DNA from: Kappaphycus alvarezii
Lineage: Eukaryota; Rhodophyta; Florideophyceae; Gigartinales; Solieriaceae
Length of the DNA: 64,000 nucleotides
Reading direction: 5' to 3'
Assembly (NCBI GenBank): GCA_002205965.3
Contig: NADL03000612.1
Coordinates: forward strand, 372,001 to 436,000
The notes under the pieces were generated by a model. The model was not told the DNA's origin. It did not search any database and was given only the letters and a program-made list of their open reading frames with translations. Shown here in pieces: positions 42,141 through 55,235 of the stretch. The first letter of the stretch is position 1. Each line of letters begins with the position of its first letter. A program made the translations under genes and the position numbers.

Positions 42141-42849
42141 GCTCCAGTGGCAGGTTCTATAGATTAGAAATAGGTAAAATAAATCTGCAAGTGATTTTGT
42201 AGTAGCGCATTTGCGCTCTTTTTCTCAAAAAAAGCGAATCTTGAGGAGGAGGTAAGCAAAAAGGGAAAAAGAACTTGATTCGGGATCGATTCAGAGGGGT
42301 AGATACAGCATAAAAATATCTAGATAAAATGGAAGTAAATTTGGAGAGGACCACAGTAATGATAAGCGAGGTTCAGAGGGACGAGGAAGGACCGGAACTA
42401 TAAGCAAATTTGGACAAGGAGAGGTAGTACAGTAAACTAAAGGCCTGTGGATGATGGCGACAAAAAGAATCTGCGCCTAACATGCTCTAGGGTTGGGGAT
42501 GGTGTCAGGGCGTCGCCAGGGCGAAACCCACGACCTGGGACCAGCAGACGGAGATCAAAGGCGCAGTTTAGGCCCGTTTCATAGTAATGTATCCTCCGAC
42601 AATGTTGCGGGATTTTCGTGTCGGGTTATGATGCCAAAGCTAGGTCTGAACTTCCGCGAGGGGTCGCTGGATTTAACTATATGGTTTAACATAGTCCGAT
42701 AATCCGCCGGAGGTGAGTTGAGCAGGGAATCGGAAGTCTTCCCAATATCGTGCTCCGCATGCGACAGAAGGATTTCATGATGAATAGGAGGGGTACATTT
42801 AAGAGGGTACCTGCTTGAGTTTTGACAAGTCACATTTGAATAAGTGTGT
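42141..42849. other. Stretch without a recognised gene
   Basis: Short frames only, no motif, no RNA gene recognised. Confidence 0.4.
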
Positions 42850-42963
42850 AAAGGTTTGGGGTTTTTATTCTTGGAATATATATCCGATCTATCCCATAGT
42901 TTTCCAGACAACTTAAATCGACTCAAAAAGGTATGCCGACACAGTGATGGGGGAGGAACTACG
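42850..42963 (+). repeat. S1, copy g (114 bp, 17-bp imperfect target duplication)
   Basis: Flanks CATTTGAATAAGTGTGT (42833-42849) and CATTTGAGTAAGTGAGT (42964-42980), two mismatches. It ends at GGAGGAACTACG and lacks the 3' extension of copies a and c. Confidence 0.85.
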
Positions 42964-42980
42964 CATTTGAGTAAGTGAGT

Positions 42981-45054
42981 TTGTCAGAGTGGGACCCAGG
43001 GGATAGGGAACTGTGAAGGCAACAAGTAGCGTTTTGACTGGTGAAGCGGACGGGGTGCGCTGCGGCGATGTTCTTCGCGGGATTGTTTCTTAGGTCCAAG
43101 CTCCCAACGCACTTCCTTGTCGTACCAGGTGAAAAGCAGCAATGGCTGCATAATGGAAAACGGACAAGCTGCTTTCGCGCTAAGGCTGATAGGGAAAAAC
43201 GGCGGGTTCGAAATTTTCAAGACTATGTATCTTCCGTGTTGCTTCGAGTGTCATAGTGGGGTAAATAGATATAGTTTCCTGCGAGTCGTGAGGAAGTTGG
43301 GAGTCCTATGGGCCTGCATTAAAACCATGTCTCGGGATCTACGGTACGAATGACTGAGCCTTTCCGCTAGCATGAAAGTAGCTGGTGGCCCAGTCAACAA
43401 GCAGGGGCATTTGAAATGACCATCAACGCAGCGTATCGTTGTAGGAGAGTGGCCTGCACCTTGCAGTATTGGTCCAAGATCCGGCTGGCGACCAATATTG
43501 TCATCTCCTTGATATAGGAGAACATATTGGGGCTCCACTATCCGAGCGTGGAGACAGAAATAACGATCAGCCTGTTCCTACCTGGTACTTCTGGTACAAA
43601 TTCCTGGTATTTCGTCACTCATCAGCGTGGGCTGCGCCTGAGCTCGTGCCGAAGTTCAAGAATCTCTCGCTGGGATGAGAAGGGACCGGTAGGCTCATGA
43701 CAGTAACATCAAAGTTACTTTTTGAAGGAGCCTGTTTCCCGCCTATCTGGCCTGATCTTGTGTCCTCCGTGTGGGAGGCGTTGGAAAGGGGGATGGTGAT
43801 GGGGAAAAACTGGAGTCAGCCAAAAAGGAACTACCGAATACCTGATATAAGAGCTGTTTGAAGCTACCAACGTGCTACAATAGACATTACCGGACAAGTA
43901 CGAGGATTAGAATTGAAACATGGCCCATTGCTCTAGTTACAAATATCTAGGGAACAGGATCTTCCATCTCGTTCAGAGGCTAGAAAGTTGATTAATATTT
44001 AAGTTGTAATGTGACTCCTAACTTGCCTTGAGGGTTCAGATCCTCCCAATCAAAATTGATAAGAAACGGAACTTCTCGAGAAAGGTCTTCTAAGCTTCAA
44101 AATTAACAGTGTTTCTTTCTCCTCAATAATAAACTGAATGACCCTTTCTGAGGCTCCCAGCGTTCGAACTTGACTCTTCGTCAAGAAAGTCTCACTGAAC
44201 TTATTGGGAATGATCAACTTGACTGCATTGCTCTGCGAAGACCGATATTCTTGAATTGAGTCTACAAGTGAGTCCTTGCTGGCTACCTATCGAACAGGGA
44301 GTGCATGAGCGTCTTCACCTTACATACGGAAGAGAACGATTTGGGTCTTTAATTTTTGAAAAGTGCGGTTTGGCTATCCCCCGGTGTATGCTAAGTTCGT
44401 GCAGTGGTTATCTCAGGACTCAACTTGTTGCTTTTTTTTATTATGTAACGCTTCTACTACAACACTACAACTCTAGACCTTATATACTCATCATACTAAC
44501 TGTAGCTAGTCAATGCTTAGCACCAAGTCCTCGGATTGTCTCGTTACTTGGTGCGGTTGCCATACAGGTGTCATGCGGGTCACAACATGAGCATGGTTCC
44601 ACACTACACAGTGGGATTCGTACTCGTCACACTTTCCAAAAACAAGATCACAGCTAGGAGGGTAAAGTTTCTTACAAGGCGTGGTCCTTCAAAAGAATCA
44701 TACAAGCATGAAGGTAATTCTGTAAGCGTGGACATTCGTCTGTGTAAAGGGCACTCACAACCTAACTTTAACATGCTAGACATGCTCAGGATAATGGGTA
44801 ATGTGAGTCATGTGCCTAAATGGCTGGCTCGAAGCCTGTCAGCAGGCATGATGCCTTACATACTAAATCGAAAACCTACTTTTAGAAGAATTAATGAGGA
44901 AAAATTCGTTCGGTTCATTCTAAGAAGCAGTTAAATTGACAGCTGAACAGTAAGAAGTAGTTTAAAATGGCTTTGCATAGAAAAACACAAAGCAGTTTTT
45001 TGAGGCATTTGCATGCAATAGAAGTGCATAAAAGCCATTATCTTCAGTATGGCT
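42981..45054. other. Stretch without a recognised gene
   Basis: Two plus-strand frames of 132-133 codons (44256-44657 and 44536-44934) overlap in different frames and show no domain motif; the second has a basic character (RRVKFLTRRGPSKESYKHEG). I cannot support a gene. From about 44 kb the DNA becomes AT-rich. Confidence 0.35.
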
Positions 45055-45120
45055 ATGGGAGGAAAGGTTTGGGTGGTTTACTCTTGGAAGATTTATCTGA
45101 CCTACCCCATATCTATCTAT
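45055..45120 (+). repeat. S1, copy h (66 bp, 8-bp target duplication)
   Basis: Flanked by GTATGGCT at 45047-45054 and 45121-45128. It contains AAAGGTTTGGGTGGTTTACT and GGAAGATTTATCTGACCTAC and stops there, so it is the 5' part of S1 inserted as a short unit. Confidence 0.8.
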
Positions 45121-45128
45121 GTATGGCT

Positions 45129-46660
45129 GCAGTGTAGTTGAGACGAATCGGGCGAATAATCGGTGAATTGGATTTTATATTGTGACGCAGAGACTACGGA
45201 TATAAAATAGTCCCCCAGCTCATCGGTATATCATGACAGTTGATATGAAACGTTCTGTATGCCAAAATATACTATAATGCCTGCGTAGAAATGCACGCAA
45301 GGTGGGATTAGTAGTTTATCTTAAAATATTATATGTACAATATATATTGTATCATCATGGCATGATGCTAGAGGTAATAATTTCTAGTCGGTTGCATTTT
45401 TGGTTTCAGTTCGGGAGGGGTCACATCTTAATCACTTGTGTAGAGATATTTTTTTGCAAAATATTATCCAGTATGCTCAGTTATACCTAAAAATAAAAAA
45501 TTAAACCTCATAAATCGATGCAGCTATACAGCAATAAAAGGAAGATTGAAAATGATTTCATTTATCAGCATTAGATGCCTTGCGCCAAGGTTGAGATAGT
45601 TAAAGATCAAAATAATTCGGTCATTTTGGGGTTTGATCCGCTAAAAGACGTGCCGGCTGTGGATGAGGGGGTTTCTGTTTGAATTTTATGGTCCTCGGAC
45701 ATTCGAACATCGGACAGGGATCTGTGCTAAAAGAACGGAGACTTTCAAAATTATTTGAAATTATTTGAGATGTACTGAGAAATTTCTTGTGCTGACGGTA
45801 TTCTTGAAACCTACCTTTCGAGGGGAGGGGAACCATACTGTGGCTCCCGGGAGTTTTATCGAAGCCCAAAAGGCTCGAATGCGGCAGTCGACCAGAGGAA
45901 GATCCTCATAAACTGCGGAATATACTTCGTCGAAGTACATTAGTCATCCGTATTGTAGCTTACAGGCAAGTTAAAGACCACGGTTGCCCGCAGTAAGCTT
46001 ATTGGATCTCCGAAGGGTACGCTGTGTTGAACGAATTGCTTGGAGTCACAGGTCTCAACATCTTGCATTTGAGAAGTGCTAGGTATAAAAAAGTCGTTCT
46101 GCCTCGGAAGAAAACAGAACAGAAACATAGCTCAAGAATTTTTCGTACTTAAGCACTATTTACCTGTCTTTATCATACCAAAACTGAAGTAATACGTCTA
46201 GGGACTCTTTATAGTTGATAGGGATGACCAAAAATCTAAAAATACTTGCATCTCTCAAGTCGATTGTTCGTGTTTAAGTACATCTTGATCATTGAAGATA
46301 AATACATGAGCACTCTATAAATTTATCAATTCCAGTTCAGCATGTCTGTTACTAGATTGTTTTTACTTCGTTTTTAGGCAATATACCAAGTATGGTGTCA
46401 TTGAAATACTCGTTAGAAATTATTTACTTAATTGTACGAAATGAAACCTCAAGATTGTAGCCCAGGTCCAATACTACGGATTGGACTGCCAGCTATATTA
46501 CTTATGGAGGGAGTATACTAGAATTATCTGGTTGTATTTTAAATTGCATCACCTCCTGCCACTTCTGGCTGATAAGATGAGTTTCAGTTCTTTTTTTAGT
46601 ATGTTTACAGGAATAATTCGCTATGAAAGGGATAGATAAGAAATTTAGAAATTAAAAGTA
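45129..46660. other. AT-rich stretch, nothing recognised
   Basis: Only short frames. A minus-strand frame at 45621-45869 has no motif. Confidence 0.4.
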
Positions 46661-47130
46661 CGTTCCTCAGTGCTCAAGTTTATAGGTCTTGTCGCCCTTG
46701 GACATCGAGAATTTTCGTATATTTTGCGGGGTAGAGTGCGGAAGACTATGCAAATTAAAAGACTGCTGAACAAATCGCTTTGCTATATACCGACAATAAC
46801 ACGTATGGTATAGAAAGAGGTCTAATAATTCGCCATATTTTTGTCTTAGCAGTACACTAACCAGAGCAACATTTTTGGAAAATGGGTTTTTGGAAAGCCT
46901 CGAGAAAACGTTTCCGGATACAAAGATTGAATAAATTATTGATGTCTACCGTACAAGACGCATAGATAAATGAGTTTCCGAGTACATTCACCATTCGCTG
47001 GATGGCGTGCAAAATAGTCTTGGCCCCAATATTCGTGTCAATTCCTATTTGGATTGACTGCAAGTAGCAAAGCCTACGTCCTTCTGTATTATCCCTGATT
47101 AATGTACTTATATAGATAGGTAGTAAAACG
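46660..47130 (-). pseudogene. Decayed Ty3/gypsy reverse transcriptase fragment
   Basis: The minus strand reads AIQRMVNVLGNSFIYAS (about 46970-47020), which fits the ATFQRMxNxxLGxxxFxxxY block of gypsy RT. After a frame change comes TSIIYSIF where a DDIxIFS string is expected, then NVALVSVLLRQKYGELLDL, fitting the following L-RKYGLxLxL helix. The aspartates of the active site are gone. Motif spacing is right, but every motif is degraded, so the call is moderate. Confidence 0.5.
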
Positions 47131-50100
47131 TTGGATTACAGGACTTCATCTTGTACAAAATTCGGGTTACTTACATTAGTAAATATAATTTTATCAGCAG
47201 ATTTACTGAGTTAGAATGAATACAGGGGCTCGGCCAAGTAGATATCCGAAACGGCTATTTTTTTACTTTTTAAACTACCAGCAGAATAACTTTATAAGGA
47301 GCCTTGTTTTCGTAAACTCACAAATTTAGGGTAATATGCCCATTTTAAACGAAAACCACTGAAATTCTCTTTTTGCCCTTTCTCCAGTTACTGTAGTAGT
47401 TATATCGCCTGTATTGAAACCTATGTAGACCTTAATTTTATTTGTGCTGCATTTACCGCCGCTGATTCGCTTACAGGCTTGCCTTCTGGCACAGAAATTG
47501 GAATCCAGGTTCTCGATCAGTATTTAATTAGAAAAGGATTTGCATCCATATCTCTGTTGGACCGAAGACCAAAAGCTAGGCATCTTACATATATGCAAGT
47601 AGAAATTTGATTTACTTTAAAATTATTCAGTTTGAATGGATGTTAGGAAAAGCGCATCGAATAGACCCCTAGTTATAGATTTAAAAACGACTTTCCACCG
47701 CTCACCTGTATACTATACACCGGTGCCGATATCTTCTTCGTACCTGGAGTATTTTGACGCCATCAGTGACTAAATAGGGAATTTACCGCTAATAAAAGAT
47801 GAAGGGGAAGTGAACTATCGCTTTGCTTTCTCCTAGAACTCCCCAATACCCGTAGAATGAGTTGATGTCAATACTTGCTCCTCGGATCGCCGGCTCCAAT
47901 TCCGGCACGAATCTACTCTATCCTCATCGCGCCGACTAGGTCAAGCGTTCCTCCGTCCCGTCTGCACCTTTTAAAAACTATCGCTCAATCTCTAAAGTAC
48001 CTATCCTCCGCTCTCAATCCGTTCCCCGTACGTCGACCAGATCCAGAATGCTTGCACCATTCGGAGGACCAAATTTTCGTCCATAAATAGTCCAAAATCC
48101 CAGCACCATCATGTTTTTGCACCAATCTGCTCGGGTGACCTCAACTTCTACGGCCCTTAGCACCAATCCACTTCTTCGAGAAAAATTCCCCTCCCCCGCA
48201 CTACCAGACGAAAGCGCCTACCTGAAAGTATGATAAGTACTATAGAAAGAGCTGCGAATTCCCGCGCGCACAAAAAGATTCAAGAAAATTTCCTCTGTAA
48301 CTTGTATTAAATTAATTCCTGCAGTTGGAAGGAACAAAAATTCCACGAGGGCTCGGAAACTCACAGAGGAAAAAAGGGTTGTCTCTTTATTGATATGTAT
48401 GGATTTGATGGAACCCATTTGGAGTTGTAAATCTGAATTTCATATTATATACATATACTGATGGTCCAAGCAATGTACAAATCATTCCTGTCGAGTGCTT
48501 GCACCAGCAAAAGTCTACCAGAAAGTCGATGGGATGCCGGACACCAGACAAACCGCCTTAGAAGTTACTGCCAGTGAGGCCTATACATGTTAAAAGAGCA
48601 AAGAGGCTTGTAGTGCCGGATATGCGACAGTTTTTTTTCTGTTTGTCCACTGTAATGTACAATACCTTACAGTAGCTTGTGAATGGCTATCGCTGGCGGC
48701 GGCGATTGTCAGCACATTTCGTTGGTTTGACATACTAATTACTTACTATTCTTCTTCCTGTTGGTACGCCCGAAAAACTAACCATCAGAGGAGTATTGCA
48801 GCGTTGACTAATGAATTATGTTGCTCAGTAAGAACAATAGTCCCAGCTCTTTTCCTTCCAAACATTCTTTTATAGAGACCCTCGCTGTTGAAAAAAATCC
48901 CCGTCGATTTCCGCGGAGTTTGAACAAAATGCCAAACGGACAGGTCTTACGAAATCTTCCGAGCAAAAAGAAACTATAGATACGCAAAAGCAACACCCAT
49001 ATCCATCGCTGAATTTGATACTTACAGTACCGTCGTTAGCTTATTAAAGTTTTGTCAGTTTTTGTACAAAGGAAACCAAAGGAAACTCAAAAGAAACTCA
49101 AGAAAATACAAAAAACAAAAAACATGAGAAAAAGTCCAAAAAAATCTGCAAATAATCTTTTCACTGTACAAACAGCAGCAAATCACAAAAAGCTCTCCAT
49201 AAGTGGACAAATAAGCAGAATCTTACAGTATGCAATATCTTTTCAAAAGTTGTGAACCCTTTTTTACTTTTACTGTACAAAACAATGTGTCACTTTTAAT
49301 ACATTTTGATACCATTTTCGGTAACCCACGCGAAGAAAGAGAGGTAAACGAAAAATCAATATCGTACCCATGCGATGCACAGATTACTTTATTGCAAATT
49401 TGGCTTATCGCTATATATACCGTGCTCTTCCGCAGGCGAAATCATGGATATTTCTCAGTCATCCCAGGAAGGTATTGCGGCTGCCCACCCAGATTCTGCA
49501 GACCAGTCTAACAATATAGCATCTTAAAAGCATCAAAACTCTCTGCATGGAGCTGTGAAAGGCTCCGCATCTCTTAGTGAAGCTAAATAGAGATAACAAA
49601 CGATAATCCCCCAAATTCAGTTTTTGGCCCGCGATAGTCGCTGTCGTCAAACAAAACCTTTAAGTCACCAAAAAGTAAACTTGAGTCCTCCTAGTTGTCT
49701 AACAAGTCCCTTTTTACATAAAATTTATATCTTGTTATCTCCCTCTTTTCCCTAAAAGGTTCACATTAGTGGCCCCATTCCCCAAACTATCGCATTGGTA
49801 TTTGTTCTCTTCTTTTTACCTCAAAGCAAACGGCCCACGGAAATTGTTTTGCTTAAGAGATAACTCCGCCTGAGGTATCCACCGCAAAACTTAGAGACAA
49901 TTTGTGGCTATTTATCTGACACAAGTCTTATAGACGACAAATTTAATGAGATACATCGCAAAATTAAGAAACTAGGAATTCGATTCCGGCGAATCATAGT
50001 CTACAGTCTGCCTTTATACGGATAAATCAACATTCCTTTAAAGAAAAAATTTAAACGTTTCCCAAAGTATTAATAACATATTTGAAAGAACCGCTCCCGC

Positions 50101-53095
50101 TATTTTCTATCTCATACAACTAGATGCCTTTATCATACACCCTGGTACTTTATTGTAGAAAAAGAGAGTTACTTAAGTCCTCACCTTACCTAAACTCTGA
50201 CATTTTACTAAAAAGACCAGCGCGTTAAAATGTTGCAAATAATATGTCAAAAATTCTCCCTGTGGTCGCAAGAAAATACTTGAGTTTTGTAAGTATGCAT
50301 TAATTCAACCATAAATATCAGTATCTCACGCTTCTCAAGACTCTCTGTCATCTTAATAACAAAAAAGAAAATTCTGAACCTATTGTCACGGGGAGATGCC
50401 CCTATCTATTATTCAGACCTCAAAGAAGATTTGCTCTCCGATTTTGTCACTTCCATTGCTGTAGACACAAAATGTAATACTTCTTAGCTTCAGAACACAT
50501 TTTACATTTTACCAATAGCTTCCAAACTTGCACATTGAAGAACATCTCGCATCCTCTTCTTCGCCTTCCATGGCCCTAGAAATTTATATTCGAGAATAAA
50601 ATGAGTCGAACAAACTAAAGTTGAGGTATTACGCGGTGGTGTCGCAGGATACTCAAAATACATACAAGTCCAAAAGCAAGGAATAAAGTATGAGATAACG
50701 TATCGAGGTCTACTATCGCATTACAGCCACGGCATTAAAACCGACGAAAAATATTTGATTGCACACTACCACTTCTACTGACCTATGTGACCATCCTCCA
50801 TATAATTATCTTCGCGGCAGCCCATGTAATCTCATCCTTCTCCCTCAAATAGCTTCTCCCGAAGAAATAAACTTCGTCCCCATCACAGCTACACTGACTT
50901 TAATTACTCACCCTAATCCCCTCGAAAATGATATAAATACGGTAAAAATAAATATCTGATCAAATTAATTAACCAAAAATTTATAGAAGGACTGAAAATC
51001 GTCTCCATTTTTATTCAAAGTACTAGGATCAAGAAAAAAGTCTTACAAAAAGTTTTCTTCAAAACTATACACATTATTGCTGATCTCAATTGTGGTCCAT
51101 CGTACCAATGAAAACCATCTATCTGAACACACAGAGACCAACCGTCAAGATTGATCTCATCCTAAAATGAATCCTGTCCCTTCACCTTATACCACCGTAT
51201 TTTAAGTCGGGCAATACACGAATGCTTCATGTAGCATCAAAAGGGCTAACCGTGTCTTTAAATTTTTGAAAAACACAAAACTTCCCATCTTTACAATATC
51301 TTTCAAGACCAGACTTATACTTCTAAGCGCTTTGATGATATTGAAGATGGATCCACAGATATTTGATCGAGTTTCTACCAACAAGCCGCAATCAAATCCA
51401 TTCTCACCATTAATTCTGCCTCAAAGAGACAGATGCTCCTTCACAAAGCGTTCCCGGTAAGCTCTATACAAAGGATTACGATTTAAATCGTTTCTCTATC
51501 TACGTCTTTAGTGAAGCATGGCGCTCAAAATATTGAAAGGAAAAACATATAAATATAGCAAAAATGGATATAAGTCATATGTCATTTACCTAGTTACACA
51601 ACTTCTTGAGCTCATCGATTGAACTTTTGCGGCCAGAGGAAGTCTTCCATTTCGCATAAAGTTTCATGATTGCTCCTTTATGGATATAAATAGGATAGTT
51701 GTAGCTCTAAGAAAAACTATTTCACCGATAATTGACATTATAGATAAAGGGAAACTTATAGCCATTAAATGTAAAAATTCCTTTAAAGCAAGAATTATTC
51801 ATGGTCTCTTCCTTTCTCTCCTAAGCTTGAAAACATAAATAGGAATGGGACTAAAACAAATTTTCAATCTCAATAGAGTGGTGTCCACTTAATTATTTTA
51901 TAATTACGTCGATAAAATCTGTAATAAAATATCTATCACACGCTCAGAAAAGGAAAATTACAGAAAGAAAATGATTATTTTAACAGATTTTGGATTGTTA
52001 CAAAAAATGGAAAAATTTATGCCCAAGTCTCAACCTCAAAAAGATTTACTTTCCGGAGGATATAGTCCTCAAAAATCAAATATCCATTGATGCTGGGGGA
52101 AAATTTGGGGTAAATTATTATTATTTTTAATAATATTATTTGGAAAGTAATTTCGTTTCATTGCTCTTGTGTTATAACATGTCTAAAACATCTTGAAACC
52201 TGTACTGAAATTTTCTAATTTCGGTATAAATATTATAGCTGCCTTCCTCCTCTAAGGTGAGTTAGTCGAAGATATTTTTTAAAACTTTATGCAACGTTGG
52301 GCCACAATATGCTATGTATATCATGATTCTATTCACGCTGAACAAGAATCTCTTCAGTTATACTCATTTTGAAGAAATTGTCCCGATGATAGCTACCAAA
52401 ATAGATCTATCAGGTGCTGAATGGAACAATTTTTTGGAGTTGGCGAAAATTGATATGATACGCTTCAAGTAATATAGGTCAAAGTCTGCCTGAAATAAGC
52501 ACATGCTGACTGTTTTATTACACAGGTTCACCATACTGAGGCCTATTGGGTGTCTGCACCGGGCAACTTGCCAAAGTCTTATGGAGGAAAGAATGGGAAC
52601 AAAGGCCCTTTTGCTAGAAGCGGAGGACGGCTACCCTTGAAAATCGGGAATTTAGAGAAAAGCCGGACCTAAAAATGGTAAAAAAAGGTTACAGAATCAT
52701 GAAAAATCATAACATGAAAAATTTATCTTCGAAAGTCTATGTTTCAGGTGTAGACAGAAATGGCTTATGGACAAGAACTGTCAAAAATCCTGGAGAAACT
52801 GATGGGTGGTTTAAAGTCATTTTTTGTTCTTAATTAATCATTATAGGCCCTGTAATTATGCAAAGAAAACTAAGATATACCATTGGACCACGAAAAAGGG
52901 CCCCTAATATTCAAGATAAACTCGAATGGGACCTTTATTAAAAAATTTTATCCTACCTTTAAGAGAAATAACAGAAGTCTTCCCACAAACGAGTTATTGA
53001 GAGTGGGCCAGAAATGATTTTTATGGACTCTAGTGTTCAAATCAACTTGCTGAGAGTCATTTTGCGCATATCACAAAATAAGTACCAGAGATATC
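47131..53095. other. Long AT-rich stretch, no gene recognised
   Basis: Short frames only. A slightly GC-richer patch at 47.86-48.2 kb holds a 71-codon frame without a motif. The last few hundred bases may be the gag of the chromovirus relic that follows, but no zinc knuckle can be read. Confidence 0.4.
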
Positions 53096-53098
53096 ATA

Positions 53099-55235
53099 AT
53101 GGTTGCTAAAATGGCCAACGGCGCCGACCAGGTATTTAAAGAAGTTGTGAGTGCTGGCATCGTATATATTAAGGGATATAAAGAATCGCTCCTACTTTTT
53201 TGCAAGCCAACTGAAGCGTTACGATGCATTTCTTGGAAAGGAGCAGTGCGCCGCTCATTGAACGAAAGTAAACTGCTTTAATGCGGAGGTAAAATTTTAG
53301 CGTAAGGAAAAATGATACGTAGTTACTGCTATTGTTGCCGTGGTGAGTCTGTTTGTATCTTTGGGTGCCATTTTGAGAAATTTAGGTAAGAAAAATGAGT
53401 TAATTGCATTCTTCCTAAAAAAATTCTCGAGAAGCTTCCAAAAATTTTCCGACCAAAAGGATGTAGGAATTAGAAATAGAAGTAAAGAAAGTAGCAAAGC
53501 CACAGAAAAGAGGACGATGCGTACTTTCGGACAAAGAAATGACGGAAATCTGAGAACATTTGGATGAACACTTAGAAGCAGATATTATCAGACAAAAAAA
53601 GATCACACAGCTATAAAAAATTCCATTTTAGCAAGAAGGATAATTTTCTACGGATGTGTGTTGATTCACGAGCATTAAATCTGCATACTGCAAAAAACAG
53701 TTATCCTTTACCACGAACTGATGAATTTTTCGAAAAGCTTAAAGGAGAAAAGTACTTCGGCAAACTTGATCTTATATCTGGCTATCACCAGACTATACTA
53801 GGCAATGATTCGAATATTTACCCGCTTTCTGAACAAGATACGGAGTTTTACAGAAGTTTGATATCTTTTGTTTCCAGGACTCTTAATGATGCCGAACAAC
53901 ACTATTCTGCCGATAAGAAGGCACTTTGACCATTTCAGATCCCCTAAGGTGGTTGGGATTCTACCTTTACCGCTATTTCTTCACTGTTCACTCGGAGCAT
54001 TATCAACGTTAGATATATTGAAACTCAATAAAAATTTCGCTGTGAAAAGTGAGATGGATGGAAAGATTACTTGATTTCGACTATAAGATAATCCCTACAT
54101 GAGGAAAGTTAAATTTAAAGGCAGATTATCATCAAGGCAACGACAAAATGTCCCGTCACCCGATCATACTAACAAGTAATTGATCAAAGAAGTTATTACT
54201 TAGATATAATTGGAATCTAACAGCAAAAGTTCGACCAAATAAACCAAGAAAATTGAGATAGTGGGGGTAGCATAAGATTATAGTGGGGGTGAGAACAAGA
54301 CACAAAAGCGACATTTGAGCATGGAGGGATGCTGTTACTTAGAAAAGAAAGATTTGTGTAGCAGAAATAAATTTAGAGACGAGCTCCTGCATGAGTACTA
54401 TTCCACGCCTAGCACGGGGTATAAAGGGAGAAGCAAAAATATCAATGGAATACCACCAAAGTATCATTGGAGAATTTTAAGATCGGAAGTAATCCTATAC
54501 GTTCCTTCCTGACAATACTAGAGAACCAAAGTGACTAGAATCGCCGAAAAAATGGATGCATATAAACATCACTCTCAAAGTCGAAATATAGAAACAACAG
54601 CGTGTTGAGAGTAGTGGACATAATTTCTAAGATCATAGGAATAATAACAATGAAACCTAGCACAGATGCCCCTGAAAATGTTCTGCTGTTCAAGATTCAT
54701 GTACACAGACAATACGGACTACTATTGTATATCATGTGTGGCCGAGATGAAATTTTTATGAGCAGATTTTGGACAAGCATCTTTGCTCTACTAGAAAAAA
54801 AGTTTTGTATATCAAAAAAAATTATAAATCGAAGATGGGGCTGTATCGCGTTAGCTGAACCCAAGTATTATGGAATCAAAGAAGATAATAACTGCATTTC
54901 ATACCGTGTGACGTTATCACAACCATGGATTGACAGGGAAGTACAATTTTTTCCACGCCAGCCTCTTGAAGCAGTTCTCTGAATATGAATTCAACCGAGA
55001 TATTACACCTCCGCCACCTCTCAAATTTCAAGATGGACATATGGAATACGAAAAAGTAATATATTCTCACTAACAAGAAACAACGTGGAAAAAGTAAATA
55101 CCTTTTCAAAAGTAAGGAGTACATACATCATGACAAATCGAGGCTTCCAGAACCCTATCCAAAGATTTCGCAATAACTTCTTACTAGTTCCAAGCACAAC
55201 CTCAAGAATCAGGGAGCCTGTTCTATGTAGGAGCG
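53099..55235 (+). pseudogene. Decayed chromovirus-type Ty3/gypsy pol with chromodomain remnant
   Basis: In order on the plus strand, through many stops: protease tail VAKMANG ... KGYKESLLLF and YDAFLGKE (53100-53245); RT linker ELEIEVKK, VLSDKEMTEI and EHLDEHLEADIIRQ (53470-53590); RT KKDNFLRMCVDSRALN, NSYPLPRTDEFFEKLKGEKY and FGKLDLISGYHQ (53635-53795); then an abrupt join to RNase H FVSRTLNDAEQHYSADKKAL (53865-53928), so most of RT including YxDD is deleted. RNase H end VRWMERLLDFDYKII and KLNLKADYHQGNDKMSRHP (54048-54160). Integrase zinc-domain remnant RDELLHEYYSTPSTGYKG (from about 54375) and core VDIISKIIGIITMKPSTDAP and FMSRFWTSIFALL (54615-54795). Chromodomain-like DGHMEYEKVIYSH (55030-55070) and KYLFKSKEYIHHDKSRL (55094-55145), cf. 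YLVKWKGY. The element is old and dead. Confidence 0.82.

Noticed and set aside
44256..44934. Two overlapping plus-strand frames of about 130 codons
   Set aside because: Different frames, no recognisable domain, no promoter or homology that I can see.
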